Assembly (NCBI RefSeq): GCF_900109735.1
Contig: NZ_FOAS01000004.1
Span: 186,001 to 250,000 of the forward strand
Direction of reading: 5' to 3'
Source: Atopomonas hussainii
Lineage (GTDB): Bacteria > Pseudomonadota > Gammaproteobacteria > Pseudomonadales > Pseudomonadaceae
Length of the DNA stretch: 64,000 bases
Shown here: positions 52,955 through 61,878 of the stretch, piece after piece
Numbering within the stretch: the stretch's first letter is position 1
Layout of the letters: each line of letters opens with the position of its first letter
Translations under genes and position numbers: made by a program
The notes under the pieces: model-generated
What the model was told of the DNA's origin: nothing
The model's input: only the letters and a program-made list of their open reading frames with translations
Database searches by the model: none

Positions 52955-53356
52955 ATGCCAGGCATCGACCACCACCAGGGCTTGTTCTGGATGAGCTTCA
53001 CTGAGCGCTTCTTGCAGCTACGCAAACAACACGGCCTGACCCAGCAGCAGATGGCCGAGACCGTGGGCATTCACATCACCCAGGTCAAACGCTACGAATC
53101 GGGCGAGGCCCAACCGTCGCTGGAGATTCTGAAGAAGGTGGCCACCGCGTTTAACGTGACCACCGACTGGCTGGTGTTCGAGCAGGGCGAGCGCGAGCCA
53201 CAGGACGAGCTGAAGCTGAAGTTCGAGGCCGTGGCGCAGATGGACGAGGACGAGCGCCGCTCGATACTGGCCCTGCTCGATGCCATGATCCTCAAGCACC
53301 AGACCAAGCGTTTCTTCGTTCCGCAGACCGAAAATGACAAGACCGCAGGCAGCTAG
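52955..53356 (+). CDS. XRE family regulator of the mobile element
   Basis: A 133-residue regulator with an N-terminal helix-turn-helix (RKQHGLTQQQMAETVGIHIT, VKRYESGEAQPS) and a C-terminal dimerisation helix. GGAGG is five bases before the ATG at 52955. It is divergent from the primase gene across 98 bp, the usual place for a repressor that keeps a satellite or phage-like element quiet. Confidence 0.87.
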   Translation: MPGIDHHQGLFWMSFTERFLQLRKQHGLTQQQMAETVGIHITQVKRYESGEAQPSLEILKKVATAFNVTTDWLVFEQGEREPQDELKLKFEAVAQMDEDERRSILALLDAMILKHQTKRFFVPQTENDKTAGS

Positions 53357-53872
53357 AAAGGGAGCCGCCGCTAAGAGAAAGGCGCGCCACAGCTTGTGGC
53401 ACCGTTTTCCCAGTAAATTCGCGGCCTGCAGGGCAGTCTGTAGTCGCCTGTGACTACAGCCGATTTTCGGCAAAACCGCCGCAGCCCAGTAACCACGCGA
53501 CTTTGGCGGCACCAGCAAGGTGCGTATGGTGTATAGCCAAATCACCGGGGTTTAAGGGCAGCCAGAAACCGCGAAAACCGCAGTGATTTAAGGGCCAACA
53601 CCGGCCAGAGGGTCAAAACCTTCGCCAGCGGCCTGAGCGCTGGCTGCGGTAGCTGGGAAGTAGCAGAAAGAAAGCAGCTCGATAGCCGATAGATAGCAGC
53701 CAGATAGCCAGAAAGAAGCAGTTCACCGGCGTGATGCACAGTCGCCTTCAAGCAACTCAAAAACAACACATCAGCAACTGAAAAAGAACAGAAAAACAAC
53801 ACGAGACAACAGAAAGAGGACACCTGACAACTGAAAAGCAACACCGGCACGAGGCCGGTGCTGGGAGACTAA
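53357..53872. other. Structured non-coding tract: candidate origin or attachment region
   Basis: No credible gene lies in these 516 bp. Seen directly: hairpins GCCACA/TGTGGC (53386-53400), CTGTAGTC/GACTACAG (53438-53459) and CACCGGC/GCCGGTG (53842-53860); a direct repeat TTTAAGGGC at 53551 and 53587; four GATAG units at 53681-53707; and a strongly purine-rich plus strand at about 53650-53840. Such features fit a replication origin with iterons or recombinase sites of the adjacent element, but that is inference. Confidence 0.4.
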
Positions 53873-53890
53873 TTAAATAAATCTGTCCCC
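53872..53890 (+). repeat. AAATAAATCTGTCCCC flank of the Y1 transposase, left copy
   Basis: The block TAAATAAATCTGTCCCCTT sits at the 3' end of the Y1 transposase gene and recurs upstream of its start at 54401. Confidence 0.75.
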
Positions 53891-54340
53891 TTTTCCACAC
53901 ATACGGTCGCGGTAGCTCGACCACAGATAATCAGCAGGTTCAGCCACCATGCGGGCACGCACCGGATTAAGCTCAATGTATCGGGCACAAGCCAGTAGGT
54001 AGGCATCCGTCTGTACGATGCTCGATTTGTAGCGGCTTTCCCAGAGAGTGCCACTGCGCCCCTTTAAGCGATTACGGTAGCGGGTGGCCCTTGCCGCCAA
54101 GGCCTTCATCAACTGCCCTAAACCAGCTGCCGAATCGTCCGGGGCTAGCAGCAAGTGAACGTGATTGGTCATTAGGCAATATGCGTACACCTTGACTGCG
54201 AACACCTCTTTCAACTCACGAAGGTCGTCAAGGTAACGCTGAAAATCTTCCGGTGCGGCAAACACCACCTGCCGATTATGGCCACGCTGCACCACATGGT
54301 GCGGGTAATTCGGCAGAACAATACGCCCCATCCTTGGCAT
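53873..54340 (-). CDS. Y1 (IS200-like/REP-type) transposase, C-terminally shortened
   Basis: A 155-residue HUH transposase of a family different from the RAYTs at 45 kb. LPNYPHHVVQRGHNRQ opens the protein, TNHVHLLL is the HUH motif, and YIELNPVRA holds the catalytic Tyr. Typical members run 50 or more residues longer; here the frame stops right after YLWSSYRDRM, where the flanking repeat begins. I use the ATG at 54340, with GGAGG five bases upstream. Confidence 0.82.
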   Translation of the reverse strand: MPRMGRIVLPNYPHHVVQRGHNRQVVFAAPEDFQRYLDDLRELKEVFAVKVYAYCLMTNHVHLLLAPDDSAAGLGQLMKALAARATRYRNRLKGRSGTLWESRYKSSIVQTDAYLLACARYIELNPVRARMVAEPADYLWSSYRDRMCGKGDRFI

Positions 54341-54400
54341 AAACACCTCCTTCCATTGAGGTCTTCAGCTTAATCCAGCAACCAACAGGTAAAATACAGG

Positions 54401-54436
54401 TAAAATAAATCTGTCCCCTTTGTCCGCGGTCCCCTT
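54401..54436 (+). repeat. AAATAAATCTGTCCCC flank of the Y1 transposase, right copy, with short tandem duplication
   Basis: AAAATAAATCTGTCCCC in the same orientation as the copy at 53872, followed by two tandem units of CCCCTTTGTCCGCG. The motif (GGGGACAGATTTATTT on the other strand) accompanies Y1 transposases in many genomes, as I recall. Confidence 0.7.
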
Positions 54437-54443
54437 TGTCCGC

Positions 54444-54578
54444 GTAGGGCGGGTTAGCCGCAGGCGTAACCCGCCGAGCGATGGTTAAACCCACACAAAA
54501 GCCACATTAAGCGCCATATCAACCACATCCGGCGCATGTCGAGAGCAAAGCCCGCGCGGGTCAAATGACCCGCCATAC
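54444..54578 (+). repeat. REPIN-like doublet R5
   Basis: A 135-bp copy in the same orientation as R1-R4. The right end reads CCATAC instead of CCCTAC, so the right GTAG head is mutated. It ends 5 bp before the cdiI stop codon. Confidence 0.88.
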
Positions 54579-54582
54579 AGGG

Positions 54583-54906
54583 CTAAAAAACCTCATGCCT
54601 AAGCAAATTGAAGAGACCGTCCTCCCTAACGACCCTTTCTATAGATGATGAGCGCGTTGTTTCATTAATGTAGAGCAAGACGGGAAAACTCGGAAAATCT
54701 TGCTCTACAGGCTCACCATCAAACGGATCAAGATTTAATTTGAGAACATAGTTCTCCGCATCACTCCCGCCCCACAAATAGTAAATGCCGCCTTGATAGG
54801 AGCTTTCTCGTTCTTCAAAGGAAACACTAAGCACTTCCTCCAAGTGATCCTTTGCCTGAAGCAAGCTTAGCCCAGTCACACCATATAGATCGTATGCAAT
54901 AGTCAT
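54583..54906 (-). CDS. cdiI: CDI immunity protein CdiI
   Basis: A 107-residue acidic protein with AT-rich codon use. It opens MTIAYDLYGVTGLSLLQAKD and carries a central strand pattern GGIYYLWGGSDAENYVLKLN. I do not know its family by name. It overlaps the cdiA stop (ATGA), which is the standard cdiA-cdiI coupling, so it should bind and block the cognate CdiA tip. The REPIN R5 starts immediately after it. Confidence 0.8.
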   Translation of the reverse strand: MTIAYDLYGVTGLSLLQAKDHLEEVLSVSFEERESSYQGGIYYLWGGSDAENYVLKLNLDPFDGEPVEQDFPSFPVLLYINETTRSSSIERVVREDGLFNLLRHEVF

Positions 54907-57900
54907 TTAGGAAGAACCACACTTGGAGCACGCCCTGCAGCTGTTGCCGCAGAGTCATAAATCATGAAATTAACTTCACGCCCGGCCCGTGCGCTTAACT
55001 GACTTGCTAAGTCTTTCAGACCAAGAGCTTGCAAGTCTCTCGCACTTAATGGTCCAGTACGAGTTCCTCCGCTTCTCAAACCTACTCCTAGAGATTTAGC
55101 TCGCAGCAAAAGCTCCGAACCAGCCAAGGCAATATCAAAGTCACTTACCCTGCCAGCATCGAATGCTTCACCAGTTTTAAAGCTTTTCCCTGTTACAGCA
55201 CTTCCCTGCAGAATAGGCTCGACATTTCCATAGCCCGCTTGCTTCAAGCCATCCCGAACATCTGCACCAAAGTGCGCAAAATCATCTGCACCTGAAAACC
55301 CCTTGGGCACCGCAGTTGCTTTTGCCTTCCCACCTTTCAGCCAACCGTATAGGCTTGGACCACTCTTTATCGCCTCACGCCCCAGCGATAGAGCAGCAAG
55401 AGCCAGCTCAGCTTTAAACTCAACATCCAACCGAGCCTGCTCTGAATCAGTCAAGCTAAAAAGATCACGCTCCAAAGTGGAGTGAAATGCTTCGTTAAGA
55501 TAAAACTGATTAACTAATTTTATCGCCTCAGGATTCAGCGTGCCTGCTCCTTCCCCATGAGCGGCCATAACCTCGAGAACCCTGATCACATCTTCACTGT
55601 CAACGGAAGAGGGGTCTATCGAACACCCCTCTAAAGCCTGACGACAGGCATCAATCACTCCGGCCGCAAAGCTTTTTGCATTATTACTATGTAGATCATG
55701 ATTATATTGCGTCGCCGAAGAAGCCACCCAACTCCCCGTCTGCAACGCTTTCTCATCCCCGCCTTGCGCTGCGGCGGTCAACACCCCGATCACCTGCGAG
55801 TTCATCGTCAGCAGGGCTGCCTTATCCTCAACACCCAACTTGTCGTACTGTGCCGACAAGGCGCCGACTAATGCCTCATTGATACCGGCTGCCAGTGCAC
55901 CCGTTTTGAAGTCGCCGCCTGCGGCTTCCGCCGCCAAGCCGCCCATAACAGCGTGCAAGCCAATTTTGCCAAGGCTGCCATCCTTAAGATCCCACTTGCC
56001 CACTGCTGTTTGGTCGCCCACCCAGTTGAAGCCAACCGCAGCAAAGGTGTTGGCAAGACTGCTACGCAAGGCATCACTAATGCTGCTATTACCACCCAGA
56101 GCGCGATCCAGCAGAGTTGAGGTACCGCTTTGCAGCAGTTGATTACCAGCAAAGCGACCGACGCCCTCCAGGCTTGAAAGGTCAACCGTAACCTGTTTGG
56201 TAAACGGATCTGTATTGGTCTTGAGCAGCCCGTCAAATACCCCAGCAGTCAGCCCTGCAGTAACTCCGGATACAACGTAACCACGCAAAGCGTCTTCCGA
56301 GGTTACATCCTTGATCACAGCACCCAAATTACCGCGATTATTAATTGTGCTAGTTGCGGCGTTCGATGCAGCCGCACTGGCCACTGTATTTGCAGCTGCG
56401 GCTTGCCACGTACCTTGGGCGGCCCCTACTAGGCCAGACCCTGCCCCCCAAGTTAAGTAGGTAACAATGATCGCAATAATCATCATCGCCGGCCCACCCA
56501 ACCCCGAATGGCTGTACTTATACGAGTCGTGAATCTCTTTGACCCGGCGCCAGTCCACGTCGCCGCGTTGTTCCATGTCTTTGAGCCAAGCCAAATCAGG
56601 GTCGGCGCTGACCATGGCGTTGATGGTTTGGCTAACGGTTTGCTGGTTAACCTCTTTGATGTCGATCTGCAGGCCTTCAACGGCCTGAATCACGATGTCG
56701 CCTTTGGCAACAAGCTGGCTCTGACGCAGGGTTTCGTCGGTGTTGCCCTTGCCCTTCATCGAGTTCCAGGCCCAGCTGCTCTTGCTCTTTTCGTGGCTCT
56801 CTTGCTCGAGGTCTTTGACCCCTTCGAAGGTGATCGCACCGCCGCTTTGCAGGGTGAGGTCGTTGCCACTTTCTAAGCGCGCAGCTTGGTAGGTTTGGTC
56901 GCCTTCGCTGACCAAGGTCAGGTCGCCGCCGGTGATGATTTGGCTGCCGACGTTGGTGACTTTGGTGACTTCGTCGCGCTGACTCTTTTTGCTGCCCCAC
57001 GAGCCTTTTTTCTTCATGTCGTAGAGGCTGTAGGACGAGTCTTGCGCGGCCAGCAGAGCGAGGTCGCCACCGGCGTAGAAGTAGGCTTCGTTAGCGGCCT
57101 CGGCGCGGCTGGCGATAAGGCCGATGTCCTGACCAGCAATAACGCTGATGTCACCCCCGGCCTGCAACTCGCTGGCTTGCTGGGTGATCTGGCTGTTTTC
57201 TTTGTTGATCTTTTTCTTGCTGCGTTTGTAGCGGTATTCGCTGTGCGACTCGTTGGCTGCAGCGGCGATGACCACATTGTTATCGGCCGCCACCTTGATA
57301 TCGCCACCCGATAGCGCCTTGCTGGCCACGATTTGCACGTCATTGCCAGCGTCGATATTCATATCGCCACCGCTGACCAGCTCCGCACCATGCTGAGTCA
57401 CGCTGCCGCGACTCCAGAAGTGCCGCTTGTCTTTGCGCATCATCGACTGCTCTTCTTGCGCGGCGGCGATGATGACGTCTTGCCCGCCTTGCAGGTTGAG
57501 GTCGCCACCGGCATTGAGCGCGCCACCGATGATCTCGATGTTGCGGCCGGCGCTTAAGCTCATATCGCCACTGCTTTCGATGCGCGCTGCGCTATCCACC
57601 ACGCTGGTGGTTTGGCTGAAATTGCGCCCATTGAGCTGCTGTTGGCTGATGGTGCGCTCGTTGCGGATATCGCCCGTGACAGCGGTGAGGTTGACCTCTT
57701 GCCCTTTGATGATGCCGCCTTGGCTGTTGCGGATGCTGTCTACCGCCAGCAAGCTTAAGCGTTCATTGGCTTCGACCAAGCCACTGTTGTGGATGTTATT
57801 GGCTTGGGCCGTGAGGTTTTTAGTGGCTTTGAGGGTGCCACGATTGTTCAGTGCGCCACCGCTGATTAGGGTGACTTCTTGCCCTTGAATCAGACTGCCC

Positions 57901-60900
57901 GAGGGCGCCAGACGGCCACTGGCCTGCGCGAGGTATAGCACCGGCACAAGCACCTTCTGGCCCATGACTTCGCGTTCTTCCATCCACACGATGTCGTGGG
58001 TCAGAGCCGCCACTTGTTCGGCACTCAGGGCCACGCCCACGGCGAGGTTAAGCGCTGATTTGCTGGCGATGGCGTTGTCCATCAGGTAGCGGAACATCGC
58101 CTCGTCGGTGTTAAGCCCGGCGATAAAGCGCTGCCCGGTGCGCGCGGTAATAGCGTCACGGATCAGGCGTTGTTCGTACAGACCGTCGCCCAAGCGCTTC
58201 TGCATGGCATCCGGCGCATAGCCCAAACGGCTGAGCATGTAATCGGAATTGAGGAAGTTTTTCAGCGAGGCGAATTGCGGATCGGTTTCCACCAGATAGC
58301 GGTGGCCCGGCTGGGTGATCACGCGGAATAAGCCGCCCTTGCCTTGCGGCAGGCTGAAGCTGGGCAAGCCGAGCGGATCGACAGCTTGTTGCTGCGTGTC
58401 GGGCCCGGCTTGGCTGCTTAAGCGCACCACCAAGGGCTGGCTTTGCCCGTCCACACTGGTGTCGGCACTTTGCGCGCCTTTGCCTTGGGCGGCCTGCAGA
58501 CTGCGCACCGAGTCGCTGTCGATGGATTGCGTGGCTTGAATGCTGACATTGCCACCGGCCTGAATAATGGCCGCAGCGCCGGGGTTAACCATGGTGCGGG
58601 TTTCAATATCACCGGTTAACGTCCACGCATAAAGGTCGCCAGGCATGGTCTTCGGCAAGGGGGCATTGTTATAGGGCACCAAGACCCGGCTTCGGAAGCG
58701 CCCGTCGGTGCCATCGGTAATGCGCCCGGTGTTGAAGGTGCGCGTGCGTACCACGTGTTCGATGGCTTCGCCGTGGTTGTTCAGGTTATCGGCGCTGATG
58801 GCGATATTGCCGGTGGCGCTGATGGTGCTCTTGACGTTATTGATCACACCCGCGGCTATCTGCAGCAGGTTGCCGCTGTGGATCAGTGCCGCTCCGCTGT
58901 CTTCCTGCACATGGGTTTGCGAGGTTTCGTTGGCGATGTAGTCCACGTTGTGGTGATCGCCGCTACAGTCGTAACACCAAACGCTAATGTGGCCAGACAG
59001 CAGGCGCTGCTCGCTGCGGTATCGCGCACGATCGTTGCGCAGCTGTTCGACATGCAGGCGCATGTCCCCGACCGACTCGATGGTGCCTGACAGGTTCTCG
59101 AGCAACGCGCTGCGTGCCAAGCCCTCGTTAGCCGCCAGAGTAAGGTCGCCAAAACTGTAGAGGTTGCCGGTGTTATGCAGCTCGCTCACGTACAAGGTCA
59201 TATCTGTGCCGCTAAACAGCAGGCCTTGGTTATCCACCTTGTTGGCCGTTACGCGCAGCTGCTGATCACTGCCTAAGGTGGCGTATTGCAGTTGCACTTG
59301 CCCCGCTTGCAGGCTGAAGTCGCCTTGGCTGGTAAAGCTGCCAGTACTATCGAACAGCCCCGCCACTTTCAGGTGGGCATTGCCCGCCGTTCGCGCACGC
59401 GCCGCTTCGCCTTGCTCAAATGCAGCCACATCGATGTGCATGTCGGCCACGCTTTGCAACTCGCCAAAGCCGCGATACTGACCACTTAAGGTCATGTGCA
59501 GCTCGCCATCACTGGCTAGCAGACCATCGTTATCGATGGCGCCGCCACGCAGGAACATATCCCCTGCACTCACTAGGCGCCCGCCCGTCTGCATGAAGTG
59601 ACCGAGCGTGAGGTCGAAGCTATTGGCCTGCAGGTAAGACTCGTTCGTCCACTCTGCCGCGTTGTAACTGAGGTCGGCGTTGGTAATAAAACTGCCGCCG
59701 GCCAAGCCCACGGCTGCCCAGTTGAAGTCGAACGCCTCGTCGCCTACATGGCGTACGGTACCGCCGCTGTTGCTGATGCTGTCGCCGCTTAAGGCAAGGC
59801 GCGCATTGCCGATTTCGATCAGGCCGTTTTGGTTGTTCAGCTGGGTAAAGCTAAGCGTGCTGGTGCCGGTTTCGCCCAGGGCGCGCAGTTTGCCGTAGTC
59901 ATTGTTTAACCAGCCGGTGTTAATGCTCAGGCGCTCTGCCGCTTCGATCAGGCCGAGGTAGTTATCTAGGCTATCGCTAGCGGTGATGTTCACCAGCGGT
60001 GCGCCAATTTGCCCGCTGTAGTTAGTCAGGCGCGCGGCGTTAAGGGTGACTTGGCTGTCGCTCTGCAACAGGCCGCTGTTATTGACCAGCTCGTCGGTGG
60101 CCGAGACGTTGAGTGCACCTTCACTGGCAACGATTTGCCCGCCGGTGTTATCCACCTTGTTAGCGCTGCTGGCGGTCAGCTGTTTGGCCTGCATACGGCC
60201 AGCCACGTTGGAGACATCGCCCGTTGCCACGGTGATGGTGGCGCTGCCACCTAAGGCGCTGATCAGGCCGGCATTGTTGTTCAGCCCAGCGCTTTGCGTG
60301 ACGCTGAGGTTGCCTTGCCCGGCCAGCAGCTTGCCGCCTTGGTTGTTGGTTTGCCCGCCACTGACGTTAAGTGCGCCTTGGTTGACTTGCACCACGCCGC
60401 CTTGGTTATTCAGGGTGGCGGCGTTAATCGTCACATCGCCTTGCTTGGCCAAGATCAGGCCGTCGTTTTGGTTATTGAGCGTATCGCTGGCAGTGACATT
60501 CAGCGCTTGGTTGCTGGCGATGGTGCCGGCGCGGTTATCCAGCGTTTGGGTGGTTACGGTGAGGCTGCTCTGCCCCAACAGCTTGCCGTTTTGGTTATTC
60601 AGCTCGCCGGTAGTGATCTGCCCGTGCTGGCCGCTGACGATTTCACCTTGTTTATTCCCGAGCTCGCCCGTCGCTATCTGCAGTTGGCCTTGTGCGGTGA
60701 TACGGCCATCGTTACCGAGGTAGTCACCCTCTACACGCAGCACGCTGGCGGTGTTGCTCTCGCCTTCGGCGTCGATACCGGCTTCGATAGCGCCGTTGTT
60801 GTAGACATCTTTACCAACCAGTGTGAGGTCGCCACGCGCACTTAAGGTTTGCTCGTTGTTGATCTCGTTAGCCGCTTCGGCGCGCAGATTGCCGTTGGCG

Positions 60901-61838
60901 TGCAGGTTGTCGGTCAGCTCAATGTCTTGCGCTTGCAGGGTGGCATTGCCCTGCGCTTGGGCCTTGCCCACGGTGAGTTGGCCGTTGCTGCTGATGATCA
61001 GGTCGCCTGCACTGGCCGCCATATCACCGGCCAGTTTGACCCCTACGCCGGCCTCGGTGCCGACCAAGCGGATGGCCCCGGCGTACATGCCGCCCAGCGC
61101 CGAGCTGTCGATGGCTAAGGCGGGGGCGTTGCCGTCGCTGGCTTTTTGTGTGGCTTGCAGGCTGTTGGCATCAACCTGATTGCGCCCGGCGATGATGTTG
61201 AGCTGCTGGGCGTGGATATCGGCGTTGATTTCGGCACTGCGGGTGATCAGGTCGAACTGGCTGACATTGCTGGCGTTAAGCCCGGCGCCTTGCACGGCGA
61301 TGCTGCCGCCATCGACGTCATAGCCAGTCAGGCGACCCGCTTCGATCTGCGGTTTGCCGGTGCTTAAGGTGACGCGCGGGGTGTTGATAAAACCGCAGCC
61401 ATCACAGGCAATGCCGTGCGGGTTGGCGATGACCACCGCAGCCGATTTGCCCGCCACTTCGGTATAGCCCTTGAGCTGGCTGGGGTTGCCGCCGTTGACC
61501 TCGTTGAGAATCAGGCTAGCAGCGCTGCCTTTAAGGTTCGGGTTGCCCAACACATAACCACCGAGCTGAGTGCTTTGCAGCTTGTCGGTGGCGTTGTTGA
61601 GGATCAGCCCTTGGCTGCCCACGTTGAACTCGCCAAAGCGGTTGTGCGACAGGCCGTTGCCGTTGGGGGTGGCAATGTTGACCAGCGGCACGCCGTTGCT
61701 GGCATTGCCGAGCGCGGTGTTGCCACCGGCGCTGTTGTCGACAGTGATCTCTGCGGCGGCAGACACCAGCGGGTCGAAGGTCATGACAACGATCAGCAAA
61801 CGGGCGATGGCGCGGTTGATCGGGCTGTAGGCGTCCAT
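54903..61838 (-). CDS. cdiA: CdiA/filamentous-haemagglutinin-type effector with nucleotidyltransferase-like tip
   Basis: A 2311-residue TpsA exoprotein. A signal segment (about 1-28) precedes the TPS secretion domain (about 29-300; LGNPNL and VIANPHGIACDGCG). Haemagglutinin repeats fill about 300-1750, followed by a DUF637-like pretoxin region (about 1780-1960). There is no VENN; SNNAKSF at about 2050 may take its place. From about residue 2040 codon use becomes AT-rich. The tip (about 2175-2311) has GSAVTGKSF and, 19 residues after the GS, SDFDIAL: a GS...DxD pattern as in nucleotidyltransferases. Exported by CdiB and neutralised by CdiI. Confidence 0.9.
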   Translation of the reverse strand: MDAYSPINRAIARLLIVVMTFDPLVSAAAEITVDNSAGGNTALGNASNGVPLVNIATPNGNGLSHNRFGEFNVGSQGLILNNATDKLQSTQLGGYVLGNPNLKGSAASLILNEVNGGNPSQLKGYTEVAGKSAAVVIANPHGIACDGCGFINTPRVTLSTGKPQIEAGRLTGYDVDGGSIAVQGAGLNASNVSQFDLITRSAEINADIHAQQLNIIAGRNQVDANSLQATQKASDGNAPALAIDSSALGGMYAGAIRLVGTEAGVGVKLAGDMAASAGDLIISSNGQLTVGKAQAQGNATLQAQDIELTDNLHANGNLRAEAANEINNEQTLSARGDLTLVGKDVYNNGAIEAGIDAEGESNTASVLRVEGDYLGNDGRITAQGQLQIATGELGNKQGEIVSGQHGQITTGELNNQNGKLLGQSSLTVTTQTLDNRAGTIASNQALNVTASDTLNNQNDGLILAKQGDVTINAATLNNQGGVVQVNQGALNVSGGQTNNQGGKLLAGQGNLSVTQSAGLNNNAGLISALGGSATITVATGDVSNVAGRMQAKQLTASSANKVDNTGGQIVASEGALNVSATDELVNNSGLLQSDSQVTLNAARLTNYSGQIGAPLVNITASDSLDNYLGLIEAAERLSINTGWLNNDYGKLRALGETGTSTLSFTQLNNQNGLIEIGNARLALSGDSISNSGGTVRHVGDEAFDFNWAAVGLAGGSFITNADLSYNAAEWTNESYLQANSFDLTLGHFMQTGGRLVSAGDMFLRGGAIDNDGLLASDGELHMTLSGQYRGFGELQSVADMHIDVAAFEQGEAARARTAGNAHLKVAGLFDSTGSFTSQGDFSLQAGQVQLQYATLGSDQQLRVTANKVDNQGLLFSGTDMTLYVSELHNTGNLYSFGDLTLAANEGLARSALLENLSGTIESVGDMRLHVEQLRNDRARYRSEQRLLSGHISVWCYDCSGDHHNVDYIANETSQTHVQEDSGAALIHSGNLLQIAAGVINNVKSTISATGNIAISADNLNNHGEAIEHVVRTRTFNTGRITDGTDGRFRSRVLVPYNNAPLPKTMPGDLYAWTLTGDIETRTMVNPGAAAIIQAGGNVSIQATQSIDSDSVRSLQAAQGKGAQSADTSVDGQSQPLVVRLSSQAGPDTQQQAVDPLGLPSFSLPQGKGGLFRVITQPGHRYLVETDPQFASLKNFLNSDYMLSRLGYAPDAMQKRLGDGLYEQRLIRDAITARTGQRFIAGLNTDEAMFRYLMDNAIASKSALNLAVGVALSAEQVAALTHDIVWMEEREVMGQKVLVPVLYLAQASGRLAPSGSLIQGQEVTLISGGALNNRGTLKATKNLTAQANNIHNSGLVEANERLSLLAVDSIRNSQGGIIKGQEVNLTAVTGDIRNERTISQQQLNGRNFSQTTSVVDSAARIESSGDMSLSAGRNIEIIGGALNAGGDLNLQGGQDVIIAAAQEEQSMMRKDKRHFWSRGSVTQHGAELVSGGDMNIDAGNDVQIVASKALSGGDIKVAADNNVVIAAAANESHSEYRYKRSKKKINKENSQITQQASELQAGGDISVIAGQDIGLIASRAEAANEAYFYAGGDLALLAAQDSSYSLYDMKKKGSWGSKKSQRDEVTKVTNVGSQIITGGDLTLVSEGDQTYQAARLESGNDLTLQSGGAITFEGVKDLEQESHEKSKSSWAWNSMKGKGNTDETLRQSQLVAKGDIVIQAVEGLQIDIKEVNQQTVSQTINAMVSADPDLAWLKDMEQRGDVDWRRVKEIHDSYKYSHSGLGGPAMMIIAIIVTYLTWGAGSGLVGAAQGTWQAAAANTVASAAASNAATSTINNRGNLGAVIKDVTSEDALRGYVVSGVTAGLTAGVFDGLLKTNTDPFTKQVTVDLSSLEGVGRFAGNQLLQSGTSTLLDRALGGNSSISDALRSSLANTFAAVGFNWVGDQTAVGKWDLKDGSLGKIGLHAVMGGLAAEAAGGDFKTGALAAGINEALVGALSAQYDKLGVEDKAALLTMNSQVIGVLTAAAQGGDEKALQTGSWVASSATQYNHDLHSNNAKSFAAGVIDACRQALEGCSIDPSSVDSEDVIRVLEVMAAHGEGAGTLNPEAIKLVNQFYLNEAFHSTLERDLFSLTDSEQARLDVEFKAELALAALSLGREAIKSGPSLYGWLKGGKAKATAVPKGFSGADDFAHFGADVRDGLKQAGYGNVEPILQGSAVTGKSFKTGEAFDAGRVSDFDIALAGSELLLRAKSLGVGLRSGGTRTGPLSARDLQALGLKDLASQLSARAGREVNFMIYDSAATAAGRAPSVVLPK

Positions 61839-61878
61839 GGGGATGTCCTTGCCTTGCGGCTATCTCAAGGGCGAAAAA

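Noticed and set aside
53357-53620. Integron attC site
   Set aside because: Hairpins are present but no RYYYAAC/GTTRRRY core pair or cassette structure was found.
60046-60723. Several plus-strand open frames inside cdiA
   Set aside because: They mirror the repetitive Asn/Gly/Leu codons of the haemagglutinin repeats and have no start signals or family features.
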